DNA of 28,103 bases from positions 1-28,103 of the forward strand of contig JBOHAD010000030.1 in assembly GCA_050697555.1 (NCBI GenBank), in the 5' to 3' direction. Every line of letters starts with the position of its first letter. Within the stretch, counting starts at the first letter, position 1. The stretch is from DASQWP01 sp050697555. Lineage in GTDB: Bacteria > Actinomycetota > Thermoleophilia > Gaiellales > Gaiellaceae. A model generated the notes under the pieces. The model saw nothing but the letters and a program-made list of their open reading frames with translations, searched no databases and was not told the origin of the DNA. The translations under genes were made by a program, and so were the position numbers. Shown here piece after piece: positions 7,798 through 14,760 of this stretch.

Positions 7798-8559
7798 CAG
7801 TCGAGGAACAGATGGCGAGGGGAGGGCTGGAGAGGATGGTCTGCGAGGGCGATGACCGGCTGAGGGACCGGGACGCGACGCGGACTTCCCTCTCCGCCAC
7901 CATGACGGGTACGAGGACAACCGCGAGGGCAGCGGCCCTGTCGGCGATGCTGGGGCTCGCCGCCGTGTCCTGGGTCGTCGCCGTCCGGCAGATGAACGGG
8001 ATGGACATGGGTGTCGCGACCGAGCTCGACTCGTTCGCGTTCTTTGTCGCCCTGTGGGTGCCGATGATGGCGGCGATGATGCTGCCCGGCGCGGTTCCGG
8101 CAGTCTCGAGCTTGATTCGCATCGACGGTCGTGCGCTGGCAGCGCCGCTGTTCGCCGGGTCGTATCTCGCCGTTTGGACAATGGTGGGCCTCGCCGTCTA
8201 CGTGCTGTACCAGCCGCACGGCACCCTTCGTCGCCGGCGCATTGACGGTCGCGGCCGGCGTCTACGAGCTCACGCCGCTCAAACGCGGCTGCCGCCGGCG
8301 CTGGCGCGAGAGCGTCCGCTCGGGATTCGAGTTCGGGATCTACCGCGTCGGCTCGAGCATCGGGCTGATGGTGATGCTGCTGGCACTTGGCATCATGAGC
8401 GTCACCTGGATGGCGGTCGTCGCCGCATTCATCCTCGCCCACAAGCTTTCGCCGCCGCGAGCATTCATCGACGCGCCGCTCGCGTTGACGATCATCGGCC
8501 TCGGAATCTCGATCGTCGTCGCACCGTCGGTGGTCCCAGGAATAGAGCCGGCGATGTGA
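7794..8559 (+). pseudogene. DUF2182 membrane protein, frameshifted
   Basis: A predicted metal-associated integral membrane protein (DUF2182) read in two frames. The first frame starts at ATG 7794, overlapping the previous stop. It gives a hydrophilic leader, then helices with WVPMMAAMMLPGAVPAVSSL and SYLAVWTMVGLAVYVLYQPHGT. The rest, FVAGALTVAAGVYELTPLKR through a C-terminal hydrophobic stretch ending PGIEPAM, is in the +1 frame and stops at 8559. Removing one C from the CCC run at 8224-8226 joins the halves into HGTFVAGAL, giving about 254 residues. A single-base indel therefore explains the break: either a sequencing error or a recent inactivation. The Cys-rich segment usual after TPLK in this family is mostly replaced; only one Cys of it remains. 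It lies between the ArsR-fusion and DUF899 genes and is likely in one operon with them. Confidence 0.8.
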
Positions 8560-8616
8560 ACGTCAGCAGCGCCTGGCTCACCCTCGATGTAACGACAAGG
8601 AAAGGAAAAGAGAGCG

Positions 8617-9327
8617 ATGACGCAGCACAAGACCGGAACACGTGAAGAGTGGCTTGCGGCCCGTCTGGAGCTGCTCGAGGCCGAGAAGCAGCACATGCGG
8701 CGGGGCGACGAGCTGGCGCGGCGGCGACAGGAGCTGCCCTGGGTCCCGATCGAGAAGGAGTACGTCTTCGAGACTGACAAGGGGAAGAAGACGCTGGCGG
8801 AGCTCTTCGACGGCCGCTCCCAGCTGCTCATCTACCACTTCATGTTCGGCTTCGGGTTCCGGGTCGACGAGCAGAACCCGGGATGCACCGGCTGCTCCTT
8901 CGTCGCCGATCACTTCGACGGCGTCATCCCACACCTCAACGGCCACCACGTGACACTGGTGGCCGAGTCGATCGCTCCGCTCGAGCGCCTGCATGCGTAC
9001 TCGGAACGGATGGGTTGGAGGTTTCCGTGGGTGTCATCCCTCGGCAGTGACTTCAAGTACGACTTTGACGCCGCGTTCACCGAGGAGCAGCAGAGAAACG
9101 GTGCCGATTACAACTTCCGCCACGTGGACCGGCCCTTGCCACAGCGAGAGGGGATGAGCGCCTTCGCGATCAAGGACGGGGTCGTGCACCACACCTACTC
9201 CACCTACGACCGCGGGGTCGAGCAGCTGATGGGAACCTACCGGTACCTGGACGTGGCGCCGCTCGGTCGCAACGAGGAAGGGCCTGCGGCCTGGTGGCGC
9301 CGCCACGACGAGTACCAGAGCGAGTGA
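8617..9327 (+). CDS. DUF899 thioredoxin-like protein
   Basis: A 236-residue cytosolic protein of the DUF899 family, which adopts a thioredoxin-like fold and is usually linked to ArsR-type regulators. The start has a strong purine-rich site (AAGGAAAGGAAAAGAGAG, 8597 onward). Residues 10-45 are an amphipathic, charged helix (EEWLAARLELLEAEKQ). The core has YVFETDKGKKTLAELF and LLIYHFMFG, then a CxxC at Cys90-Cys93 in PGCTGCSF, the likely redox pair. Downstream are DFKYDFDAAFT and the C-terminal YRYLDVAPLGRNE that typify the family. The activity is not established. Company with an ArsR-AHSA1 regulator suggests a response to a toxic small molecule or oxidant. Confidence 0.85.
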   Translation: MTQHKTGTREEWLAARLELLEAEKQHMRRGDELARRRQELPWVPIEKEYVFETDKGKKTLAELFDGRSQLLIYHFMFGFGFRVDEQNPGCTGCSFVADHFDGVIPHLNGHHVTLVAESIAPLERLHAYSERMGWRFPWVSSLGSDFKYDFDAAFTEEQQRNGADYNFRHVDRPLPQREGMSAFAIKDGVVHHTYSTYDRGVEQLMGTYRYLDVAPLGRNEEGPAAWWRRHDEYQSE

Positions 9328-9454
9328 AGCGGTGCGGAAGGGCGCCCGGCGCACGTCGCCGCTGCATGCGCGGACCTCGGCAAGCTCGGCGGGCCGCCCG
9401 AGAGCGCCAGATCGGTTTCCTGCGACCCACCGGCTCGGATGCTCTTCGTCCCGC

Positions 9455-9474
9455 TGAGATGCGGTGAGATGCGG
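9455..9474 (+). repeat. Tandem 10-mer TGAGATGCGG x2
   Basis: Two perfect head-to-tail TGAGATGCGG units sit 84 bases before the tRNA-like GGAGCGGC of copy 2. The same tandem, with one mismatch in the final base, is at 11814-11833 before the intact tRNA-Sec. Both are followed, directly or after the GGTACCAA module, by TTCTGTTG(T/C)CG. Short tandem sites beside an att core fit integrase or excisionase arm sites; that role is inferred. Confidence 0.7.
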
Positions 9475-9537
9475 TTCTGTTGTCGGCTGAGGCGCCGCCG
9501 AGGCCGCCGAAGTGCCCATATGCAGACGGTTCCTGAG

Positions 9538-9600
9538 CGGAGCGGCGTAGGAGTCGAACCTACCCACCGATGGGCTACACGGGTTTCGCCGGTTTTGAAG
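9538..9600 (-). repeat. Partial tRNA-Sec copy 2 (3' 63 nt, att-like)
   Basis: By my alignment 60 of 63 bases match 11940-12002 of the intact gene. It starts at the discriminator and ends exactly at the 5' side of the anticodon loop (TTTTGAAG on the plus strand), beyond which similarity stops at once. The three differences are all in the variable arm. The clean end at the anticodon loop is the usual strand-exchange position of tRNA-targeting tyrosine recombinases. It lacks the 5' half and cannot fold as a tRNA. Confidence 0.9.
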
Positions 9601-9623
9601 CTCTGTTATGGGAGGTCCATCTG

Positions 9624-9659
9624 AGGACTGAAGCGGGGTTTCGGCCCCGCTTCAGTCCT
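9624..9659. terminator. 15-bp perfect hairpin, possible terminator or element end
   Basis: AGGACTGAAGCGGGG pairs perfectly with CCCCGCTTCAGTCCT around a TTTCGG loop. Neither side has a clear U tract, so intrinsic termination is possible but not certain. It lies 24 bases beyond the end of tRNA-Sec copy 2 and about 140 bases past the reductase gene on the minus strand. Confidence 0.6.
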
Positions 9660-9796
9660 TCTATGTCGCTCCATCCTCGCGGCCGGTGCGACCCTACCTG
9701 GCAGCTGGCTTAGCTGCTAATTGATGTGCCCGTTGACGTTCTGAACGGTTGAGGAGGCATCCGGGCTTTTCGGAAGGTCGGCGCTGTCCGACGCCC

Positions 9797-10375
9797 CTAG
9801 GCCTCCCGGACGAGCTCGTAGGTAAGCAAGGCGAGGCTGTCACCGACGGTCTGGGCCCGGACGAGGCGCATGGTTTTCTTGTCGCTGGTCTCGCCGAAGA
9901 GGCGCTCGCCAGCTCCGAGCACGACCGGATAGATCATCAGCCGGAGTTCGTCGACGAGGTCATGCTCTATCAGCGTGTGTACGAGCTGGGTGCTGGCGTA
10001 GACGACGATTTCCCCGTTGAGCTCCTGCTTGAGCTTCGAGACTTCGCTGACCACGTCGCCCTTTAGTACCGTCGAGTTGGTCCATTTGGGATCTTCGAGG
10101 GTGGAGGACACCACGTACTTGGGCAGGCTGTTCAACCTGTCCGCCCACTCACCACTCCGGGATAGCCACCGCGCGGCGAACCACTCGTCGCTCCGCCGAC
10201 CCAGTAGCAGGGCCTCGGTGCGCAGCGCCTCGTCTAGCTCGACCTTGGCCCACTCTGCGCGGTCCTTGTCCCCAATCTGGCCGAACCAGCCGCCGTGCCT
10301 GAAGCCCTCCTCACCGGTCGGGTCCTGAACGACTCCGTCGAGCGAGACGTTCTCGCTGATCACGATCTTTCCCAT
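9797..10375 (-). CDS. Dihydrofolate reductase-family protein (RibD C-terminal-like)
   Basis: A 192-residue protein of the RibD_C/bacterial DHFR-like family, many of which are NADPH-binding reductases of unknown substrate. The N-terminus KIVISENVSLDGVVQDPTG is the family opening. It is followed by LLLGRRSDEWFAARW, KYVVSSTLEDPKWTNSTVL and GEIVVYASTQLVHTLIEHDL (cofactor-fold segments). LVDELRLMIYPVVLGAGERLF is near the C-terminus. A good ribosome binding site (AAGGAG, 6-7 nt before ATG 10375) supports the start. It is the only minus-strand gene in the island and sits between two broken regions. Base composition looks slightly less GC-rich than the core genes, consistent with transfer. It may act on a pteridine-like or other carbonyl compound; specificity cannot be read from the sequence. 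Confidence 0.88.
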   Translation of the reverse strand: MGKIVISENVSLDGVVQDPTGEEGFRHGGWFGQIGDKDRAEWAKVELDEALRTEALLLGRRSDEWFAARWLSRSGEWADRLNSLPKYVVSSTLEDPKWTNSTVLKGDVVSEVSKLKQELNGEIVVYASTQLVHTLIEHDLVDELRLMIYPVVLGAGERLFGETSDKKTMRLVRAQTVGDSLALLTYELVREA

Positions 10376-10699
10376 CTCGGTCTCCTTCCATTGGACTGTT
10401 ACTTGCTGCGTTTGTTGAGGCGTCTGCCGCGGCGAAAACTGAGCGGCGAATTTCGAGCCGCCCCGACGTCATCAGTTGTGACGCGGGTGAAAGGAAGCCC
10501 GAACCATCACGGTGGAATCGGCTTCCCTCGTTCGAGGCGTGTCGGCCCAACAAGGCCGTCTATGGGCGGCTCGCCCGCCGACATTCCCGCACACTCGCGC
10601 GGCACGGTCTTGCGTCACCGGGCGCCAGGCGACCTCGTCAACCGTTGGGAGCGCTACGGGAGGACGCGGTACTCGAGGTGCGTCGTGGCCACGCGGCGC
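10376..10699. other. Non-coding or eroded island segment
   Basis: 324 bases between the reductase start and the cation-transporter relic. The plus-strand frame that joins the relic is open here, but its translation is Arg/Pro-rich with no recognisable family. I see no RNA gene and no strong hairpin. It probably includes the reductase promoter and the eroded 5' part of the transporter gene. Confidence 0.45.
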
Positions 10700-10876
10700 C
10701 AGGGGACGCAGAACCTTCTCTGCGCCTATCTCGCCGCGGCGGTCCTCGTCGGCCTTCTCGGCAACACCCTCCTTGGCCTATGGTGGCTCGATCCGGTTGC
10801 GGCACTCATCATCGTGGCAGTCGCGACCAAGGAAGGCCTGGAAAGTTGGCGAGGCGACGGCTGCTGTGAGCCGTAG
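10700..10876 (+). pseudogene. C-terminal relic of a cation-transporter-like membrane protein
   Basis: The last 57 or so residues of an open frame read TQNLLCAYLAAAVLVGLLGN, then LWWLDPVAALIIVAVATKEGLESWRGDGCC, and stop at 10876. This pattern (two hydrophobic helices, W-x-DP-aa-Al, KEG, WRG-x-x-CC end) matches the C-terminus of cation-efflux-like transporters of about 200 residues. No start, N-terminal helices or metal-site residues lie upstream in frame, so only the tail remains. It is another sign of decay in the island and, like the ArsR-type regulator nearby, hints at lost metal-resistance cargo. Confidence 0.65.
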
Positions 10877-11199
10877 TTCTCGACGTATGGCGACCGTGCA
10901 GACCGGCTAGCAGCCTACTGCGTTTCAGTTGCCAACAGCCGTAACCCCTGGGGGTCTTGGGGCGGAGCCGACTCGCATTCGAGGAGACGGTCAGCAAGCC
11001 CGAGCGCCACGCAGCCTAGAACTGGTAGCCGCAACGCCGCGATAATGTCCCAGAGATCCGGCGCGACCTCGAGAGACGAGACCGGACTCTGGCGCCGATT
11101 CGCCCACGCGATTACGGCAACAGCGACCTCCAAAGCGCCGACCCCGCGGCGGGGGGCCGACACGCGACCTGGGCGCTGCCCCGGCGGACGTGATAAGCG
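10877..11199. other. Intergenic island segment without a convincing gene
   Basis: 323 bases. A minus-strand frame covers it and contains one hydrophobic stretch (IIAALRLPVLGCVALGLA), but there is no start signal and no family resemblance, so I do not call it a gene. It could be another eroded fragment. CCCCTGGGGG-type GC runs do not form a convincing terminator. Confidence 0.45.
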
Positions 11200-11649
11200 T
11201 TGCGCGTGCAACGCGAGATCGTCATCCGCTTCCTCGACGAGGACGTGGCCGCGCCGGCGCGGCTGCTTCGGGAACAGGCGCCCGAGACGTGCAGTGCGGT
11301 CTGGGATGCGCTCCCCGTCTCCGGCCTCGCGCGGCACGGGATCTATTCCGGGAGTGAGGTCTACCTCATCCTCCCCGCGCTAGTCACGGTGCCGCGCGAG
11401 CACGCGACGACGATTGTCGGGGCTGGCGACGTTGGCTTCCTCACGGTCGGGAAGGGCTCGGGGTACGGCATCGAGGAGGGCTACTCGGAGGTCTGCTGGT
11501 TCTACGACCTCGACGCAACCCCCTCGATGCCCGAGGGGCCGATCGCCGTGAACGTCTTCGCCCGGCTCCACGACGCCGACGCCTTCCTCGCCGTCTGTCG
11601 GCGGATGCGGCTGGAGGGGGCGAAGAGGCTCGAGATCGCCCGCGAGTAG
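11200..11649 (+). CDS. DUF3830-like cyclophilin-fold protein
   Basis: About 149 residues resembling the DUF3830 family of small cyclophilin-like beta-barrel proteins. Recognisable elements are REIVIRFLDEDVAAPARLL, then QAPETCSAVWDALPVSGLARH (the family's 'aPktC..lw.aLP' signature), SGSEVYLILP, and a later GDVGFLTVG. YGIEEGYSEVCWFYD and VFARL close the barrel. Family members have no settled function, but often sit near amide or nucleobase hydrolase genes; no such neighbour exists here. An in-frame TGA at 11191 limits the start to TTG 11200 or GTG 11206, and neither has a clear ribosome binding site. It is the only intact gene in the part of the island next to tRNA-Sec. Confidence 0.7.
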   Translation: MRVQREIVIRFLDEDVAAPARLLREQAPETCSAVWDALPVSGLARHGIYSGSEVYLILPALVTVPREHATTIVGAGDVGFLTVGKGSGYGIEEGYSEVCWFYDLDATPSMPEGPIAVNVFARLHDADAFLAVCRRMRLEGAKRLEIARE

Positions 11650-11724
11650 GCAGCGTCCGCCCCATCTCTACACGCGGCATAGACGCACCCCTTCGCTTGC
11701 AGAGAAGTCGGGGCCCGGTCCGTA

Positions 11725-11790
11725 CGGAGCGGCGCGGCAGTCGCAACCGACCCACGTGGGCCGGCAGGCTCACCGGTTTTTGCAACAGGC
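11725..11790 (-). repeat. Degenerate tRNA-Sec copy 3
   Basis: CGGAGCGGCG is identical to the tRNA-Sec acceptor end. It is followed in order by AGTCG, AACC, ACCC, GTGGGC and CACCGGTTTTTGCAA, which can be aligned to the T arm, variable arm and anticodon region with small indels. It lies only 215 bases from the intact gene but is the most decayed copy. Confidence 0.5.
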
Positions 11791-11813
11791 GGCTTCGGCT
11801 CCACTTTGGGACC

Positions 11814-11870
11814 TGAGATGCGGTGAGATGCGCTCGGGCGCGCTGAAACCGGTACCAAATCCAGTACCAA
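11814..11870 (+). repeat. Tandem 10-mer plus GGTACCAA tandem beside tRNA-Sec
   Basis: TGAGATGCGG repeats at 11814 and 11824 (last base changed), then GGTACCAA at 11851 and AGTACCAA at 11863. The first pair recurs at 9455, the second at 6585, each near a partial tRNA-Sec copy. This is the most complete version of the repeat module and marks the island side of the intact tRNA. Confidence 0.7.
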
Positions 11871-11939
11871 GTTCACATTCTGTTGCCGACCGAGACAATG
11901 CATCTGCCGCGAAAGCGCCACGTGCAGGCGGTTCTTGAG

Positions 11940-12033
11940 CGGAGCGGCGTAGGAGTCGAACCTACCCGCCGGTGGGCTACACCGGTTTCGCCGGTTTTGA
12001 AGACCGGCTGGGCCACCGGGCCCGGGCCGCTCC
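11940..12033 (-). tRNA. selC: Selenocysteine tRNA, anticodon UCA
   Basis: A 94-nt tRNA-Sec. The 8-bp acceptor stem pairs GGAGCGGC with GCCGCTCC, and the discriminator is G, as in bacterial tRNA-Sec. The D stem is long with a minimal loop (CGGGCC-CGGT-GGCCC). The anticodon arm is CCGGT-CTTCAAA-ACCGG with UCA at the anticodon. The long variable arm is CCGGTG-loop-CACCGG, and the T arm is GTAGG-TTCGACT-CCTAC. An acceptor plus T stem of 8+5 is the bacterial Sec arrangement. CCA is not encoded. The gene starts 34 bases after the selB stop on the same strand and so probably ends the selA-selB transcript. Its 3' end is the integration site of the island. Confidence 0.97.
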
Positions 12034-12067
12034 ATTGCAACCGTAGCGAAGGCTCGCCTCGCCGGCC

Positions 12068-13813
12068 TCAGGGCGTTCGGGCGCGGCGCCTGAGGACTCG
12101 CTCGTCGCCGACTCGGCGCGTGATGCCGTCCGCGTCGAGGCGCTCCAGCAAGAGCTGAGCGGGCTTGCGGCCGGTTCCCAGCAGGTCGCGGAAGCGGGCG
12201 AGTGTGATCGACCCGGCGCGCTCGCATTCCTCGAAGAGGAGCCGGCGGGCCTCCTCGTAAGCCTCGGCGCCGACGGCGAGCCCGTCTCCGAGCCGCACGA
12301 GCCGTCCCGCGCCCTCCAGGTACCCGGAGAGCTCGCGGTCCTCCACGCCGACAGGCGTGAACCCGGAGGCGGCGAGCTCGTCCTCCAGCCGCTCGGCCGC
12401 CTCGGCCCGCGCTCCGAGCTGGGCGGTCGCCCCCGGCGCGTAGGCCTTCGCGCCCCGCCGTTCGACGGGGAGGAGGGGAAGGAGGGCCGAGGCCCACGGC
12501 CGCTGGGGGAGCAGCTCCGCGACCGGCAGACCGGGATCGAGGGCGGAGGCTTGCGCCCGCTCGTCGAGCGCGCGCACGACGCCCGCCTGGAGTTCCTCCA
12601 GCCGCTCCGGTGTCAGGTACCACCCGCCGGCGTTCACCACGGCGGCCAGCCCCTCGTCGAGCTCGTCGTCCCCGAGCAGGGCTCGGCGGGCGAGCTCCTC
12701 CCGGCGCATGGGCTCGGGCGCCGCCGCGAGGGCGGCGAGCACGAGGGAGACGGGGTCGCCGCGCTCGAGGAGCTCGAGTCGCTCGGTCGACGTGCTTCGC
12801 GGAGGCGCAGGGTCGAGCACGAGCCCGCCGCCGAGCGTCGTTCGCTCGCGCAGGACGACCCGGTCGCCGCGCGCCGCCACGGCCGGCGAGGCGAGGCGCA
12901 GCTGAGCGTAGCGCGGCCCGATCCGGATGAGCCGCGCGTAGTGCTCGGCCGTCCCGTGGTGGACGTGCAGGCGCAGGCCGTCCGGGAGCTCGACGAGCTC
13001 GTCGAGGAGGACGTCGAGGCGGTAGCTCAGCGGATAGGCGCCGGGCTCGACCAGCGCGTCCCCCCGGCGGAGCTGCGCACGCTCCACGCCCGGAAGGGCC
13101 ACTGCGACGCGCTGGCCCGCCTCCGCCCGCTCCACGGGCCGGTCGTGCACCTGGACGCTGCGGACGCGTACCGGGAGGCCGCCCGGCTCTGCCCGCAGCT
13201 CGTCGCCCTCGCCGATCGAGCCCGACCAGAGCGTCCCCGTGGCGACGGTCCCGATGCCGCGAAGAGAGAACACGCGGTCGACGAAGAGCCGCGTGGGCGC
13301 GCGTGATCCTCGGCGGTCGACCCGCCCGGCGACGTCGGCGAGCGCCGCTCGCAGCTCGTCAAGCCCCCGGCCGGTGCGCGCGCTCGTGGCGACGACCGGC
13401 GCCCCGGGCACGAGCTCGCGCGCCTCCTCGAGCGCAAGCTCGAGCGTCTCGTCGTCGACGGCGTCCGCCTTCGTCACCGCGACGACGCCGTGCTCGATCC
13501 CGAGCAGCCTGACGATGGCGAGGTGCTCGTGCGTCTGGGGCCGCGCGCCTTCCGCCGCGTCCACGACGAGGAGGAAGAGGTCGATCCCCGTGGCGCCCGC
13601 AACCATGTTGCGGACGAAGCGCTCGTGACCGGGGACGTCGACGAGCGAGAGCCGCCGCCCGCCGGGAAGCTCGAGCGGCGCGTAGCCGAGGTCGATCGAG
13701 ATGCCGCGCGCCTGCTCCTCGGGCAGGCGGTCGGTGTCCTTGCCCGTCAGGGCGCGGACGAGCCAGGTCTTCCCGTGGTCGATGTGCCCGGCTGTTCCTA
13801 CAGTGAGCGGCAT
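12068..13813 (-). CDS. selB: Selenocysteine-specific elongation factor SelB
   Basis: GTPase that carries Sec-tRNA to the ribosome at UGA codons marked by a SECIS hairpin. It has 581 residues, slightly shorter than the Escherichia coli protein. The G domain has GHIDHGKT at 9-16, DVPGHERF at 59-66 and TKAD at 114-117. Beta-barrel domains II and III follow (LFVDRVFSLRGIGTVATGTL and similar). The C-terminal third is made of winged-helix repeats that bind SECIS RNA (for example RREELARRALLG and the terminal GSITLARFRDLLGTGRKPAQ). ATG 13813 lies directly before the EF-Tu-like opening TVGTAGHIDHGK; a longer frame upstream is not conserved. The start lies inside the preceding methyltransferase gene (16-base overlap), so the two are coupled. 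tRNA-Sec follows closely. Confidence 0.96.
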   Translation of the reverse strand: MPLTVGTAGHIDHGKTWLVRALTGKDTDRLPEEQARGISIDLGYAPLELPGGRRLSLVDVPGHERFVRNMVAGATGIDLFLLVVDAAEGARPQTHEHLAIVRLLGIEHGVVAVTKADAVDDETLELALEEARELVPGAPVVATSARTGRGLDELRAALADVAGRVDRRGSRAPTRLFVDRVFSLRGIGTVATGTLWSGSIGEGDELRAEPGGLPVRVRSVQVHDRPVERAEAGQRVAVALPGVERAQLRRGDALVEPGAYPLSYRLDVLLDELVELPDGLRLHVHHGTAEHYARLIRIGPRYAQLRLASPAVAARGDRVVLRERTTLGGGLVLDPAPPRSTSTERLELLERGDPVSLVLAALAAAPEPMRREELARRALLGDDELDEGLAAVVNAGGWYLTPERLEELQAGVVRALDERAQASALDPGLPVAELLPQRPWASALLPLLPVERRGAKAYAPGATAQLGARAEAAERLEDELAASGFTPVGVEDRELSGYLEGAGRLVRLGDGLAVGAEAYEEARRLLFEECERAGSITLARFRDLLGTGRKPAQLLLERLDADGITRRVGDERVLRRRARTP

Positions 13814-14760
13814 CGCGCCTCGATCAGACCGTCCTCCATCCGGATGGGCTCGAAGCCGGCGCTCGCGAGGAGCGTGCGCCACTGCGTCTCGTCGCGCTCG
13901 CGGCCGCTGAAGAGCGCGAGCATCAGCAGGTCGAGCCACTTCGCGCCGTGTGGCTCGTTTCCCGGCTGGACGACCGCGTCGAGGACGAGCAGCCGCGCGC
14001 CGGCGGGCGCGGCGGCGCGAATCGTTTGCAGGATCGCAGCGGCATGCTCATCGTCCCAGTCGTGGAGGATCGTCGAGAGGACGTAGACGTCGCCGGGTGG
14101 GACGTGCTCGAAGAAGTCGCCGGCGACGAAGGTGCAACGGTCGCCGAGCGCTGCTTCGTCGCGCGTCGTCTCCGGCAGGTCGAACACGACTCCGCGCAGG
14201 CCGGCTTGCCGGCGCAGGAGCTCGACGAGCAGCGACCCGTTGCCGCCGCCCACGTCGACGACGGTCTCGTCGCCGCGCCAGTCGAGCGCGGCGAGCCGCT
14301 CGATCCTGCGGTCACCGCCCTGGGCCATCGCACGGTCGAACGCCGCGCGCTCCGACGGGTTGTCTGCGAGCCAGCTCCAGAAGTCGGTGCCGAACATTCG
14401 CGGAAACGGCGGCTCGGGCGAGCGCGCGTCGAGGTCGCCGACCGTGCGGTACCAGACGCCGCCGAAGAGGTGCGCGAAGTCGGTCCAACCCTCGTCGCCG
14501 CAAAGCACCGCGGAGGCTTCGGTGTTGCGGAAGACTCCGCGCTCCTCCTCGGCGAAGACGCCGTCGCTTGCGAGCGCGCGCAGGATGCGATGCAGTGTGT
14601 CCGGGTCGGCGCCGGTTTCGCGCGCGAGGTCCTCGACGGGGCGCGGACCGGCAGCGAGCGCGTCGGCCACACGGAGGTCGGCGACGAGCGCGAGCGTCCT
14701 CGTGGCGAGGGCGCCGCGCAGGAGATTCCAGAGGCGAGCTTCGGGCGCGAGCTCGCTCAT
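13798..14760 (-). CDS. SAM-dependent O-methyltransferase within the sel operon
   Basis: A 320-residue class I methyltransferase of the plant/bacterial O-methyltransferase (Methyltransf_2) type. Residues about 10-90 form the winged-helix dimerisation domain (LVADLRVADALAAGPRPVED, then TLHRILRALASDGVF). The SAM site VVDVGGGNGSLL is near residues 165-176. The catalytic His is expected at His233 in TILHDWDDEHA. Related enzymes methylate hydroxyls of small aromatic or polyketide compounds. The start ATG 14760 shares ATGA with the selA stop, and the 3' end overlaps selB by 16 bases, so it is translated as part of the selenocysteine operon. A link to selenium is suggested only by position; methylation of a selenium compound or a tRNA-unrelated metabolite are both open. 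Confidence 0.88.
   Translation of the reverse strand: MSELAPEARLWNLLRGALATRTLALVADLRVADALAAGPRPVEDLARETGADPDTLHRILRALASDGVFAEEERGVFRNTEASAVLCGDEGWTDFAHLFGGVWYRTVGDLDARSPEPPFPRMFGTDFWSWLADNPSERAAFDRAMAQGGDRRIERLAALDWRGDETVVDVGGGNGSLLVELLRRQAGLRGVVFDLPETTRDEAALGDRCTFVAGDFFEHVPPGDVYVLSTILHDWDDEHAAAILQTIRAAAPAGARLLVLDAVVQPGNEPHGAKWLDLLMLALFSGRERDETQWRTLLASAGFEPIRMEDGLIEARCRSL

Larger units (their letters stand above)
9328..9796. other. Intergenic segment of the island, no gene seen
   Basis: Between the DUF899 stop and the reductase stop, 469 bases hold a tandem 10-mer (9455-9474), tRNA-Sec partial copy 2 (9538-9600) and a strong hairpin (9624-9659). Open frames here on either strand are shadows of the tRNA-like repeat, with no family resemblance. 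Confidence 0.6.
11650..11939. other. Repeat-rich gap between cargo and tRNA-Sec
   Basis: 290 bases with a degenerate tRNA-Sec copy (11725 onward), the tandem 10-mer (11814-11833), the GGTACCAA tandem (11851-11870) and the 70-base 3' flank of the intact tRNA. No gene is seen. Confidence 0.6.
6430..11940. mobile_element. Relic integrative island(s) at the 3' end of tRNA-Sec
   Basis: The segment between cydB and the intact tRNA-Sec gene contains partial copies of the tRNA 3' region at 6673-6735, 9538-9600 and 11725 onward. All are in the same orientation as the real gene at 11940-12033. The two good copies begin at the discriminator base and stay collinear for 63 nt to the 5' side of the anticodon loop. 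That is the block left when tyrosine-recombinase elements integrate into tRNA genes. Six cargo genes, two of them broken, lie between the copies, and intergenic gaps are much longer than elsewhere in the window. No integrase, excisionase or transposase was found, so this is read as decayed, stacked insertions. Exact borders are inferred. Confidence 0.7.

Noticed and set aside
10915..11337. Minus-strand 140-codon frame in the island
   Set aside because: It has one hydrophobic stretch but no recognisable family or ribosome binding site, and it runs into the start of the DUF3830-like gene on the other strand.
11502..12623. Minus-strand frame spanning the tRNA-Sec gene and its flank
   Set aside because: It crosses tRNA-Sec and lies out of phase with selB; apparent repeats in its translation come from the GGTACCAA tandem.
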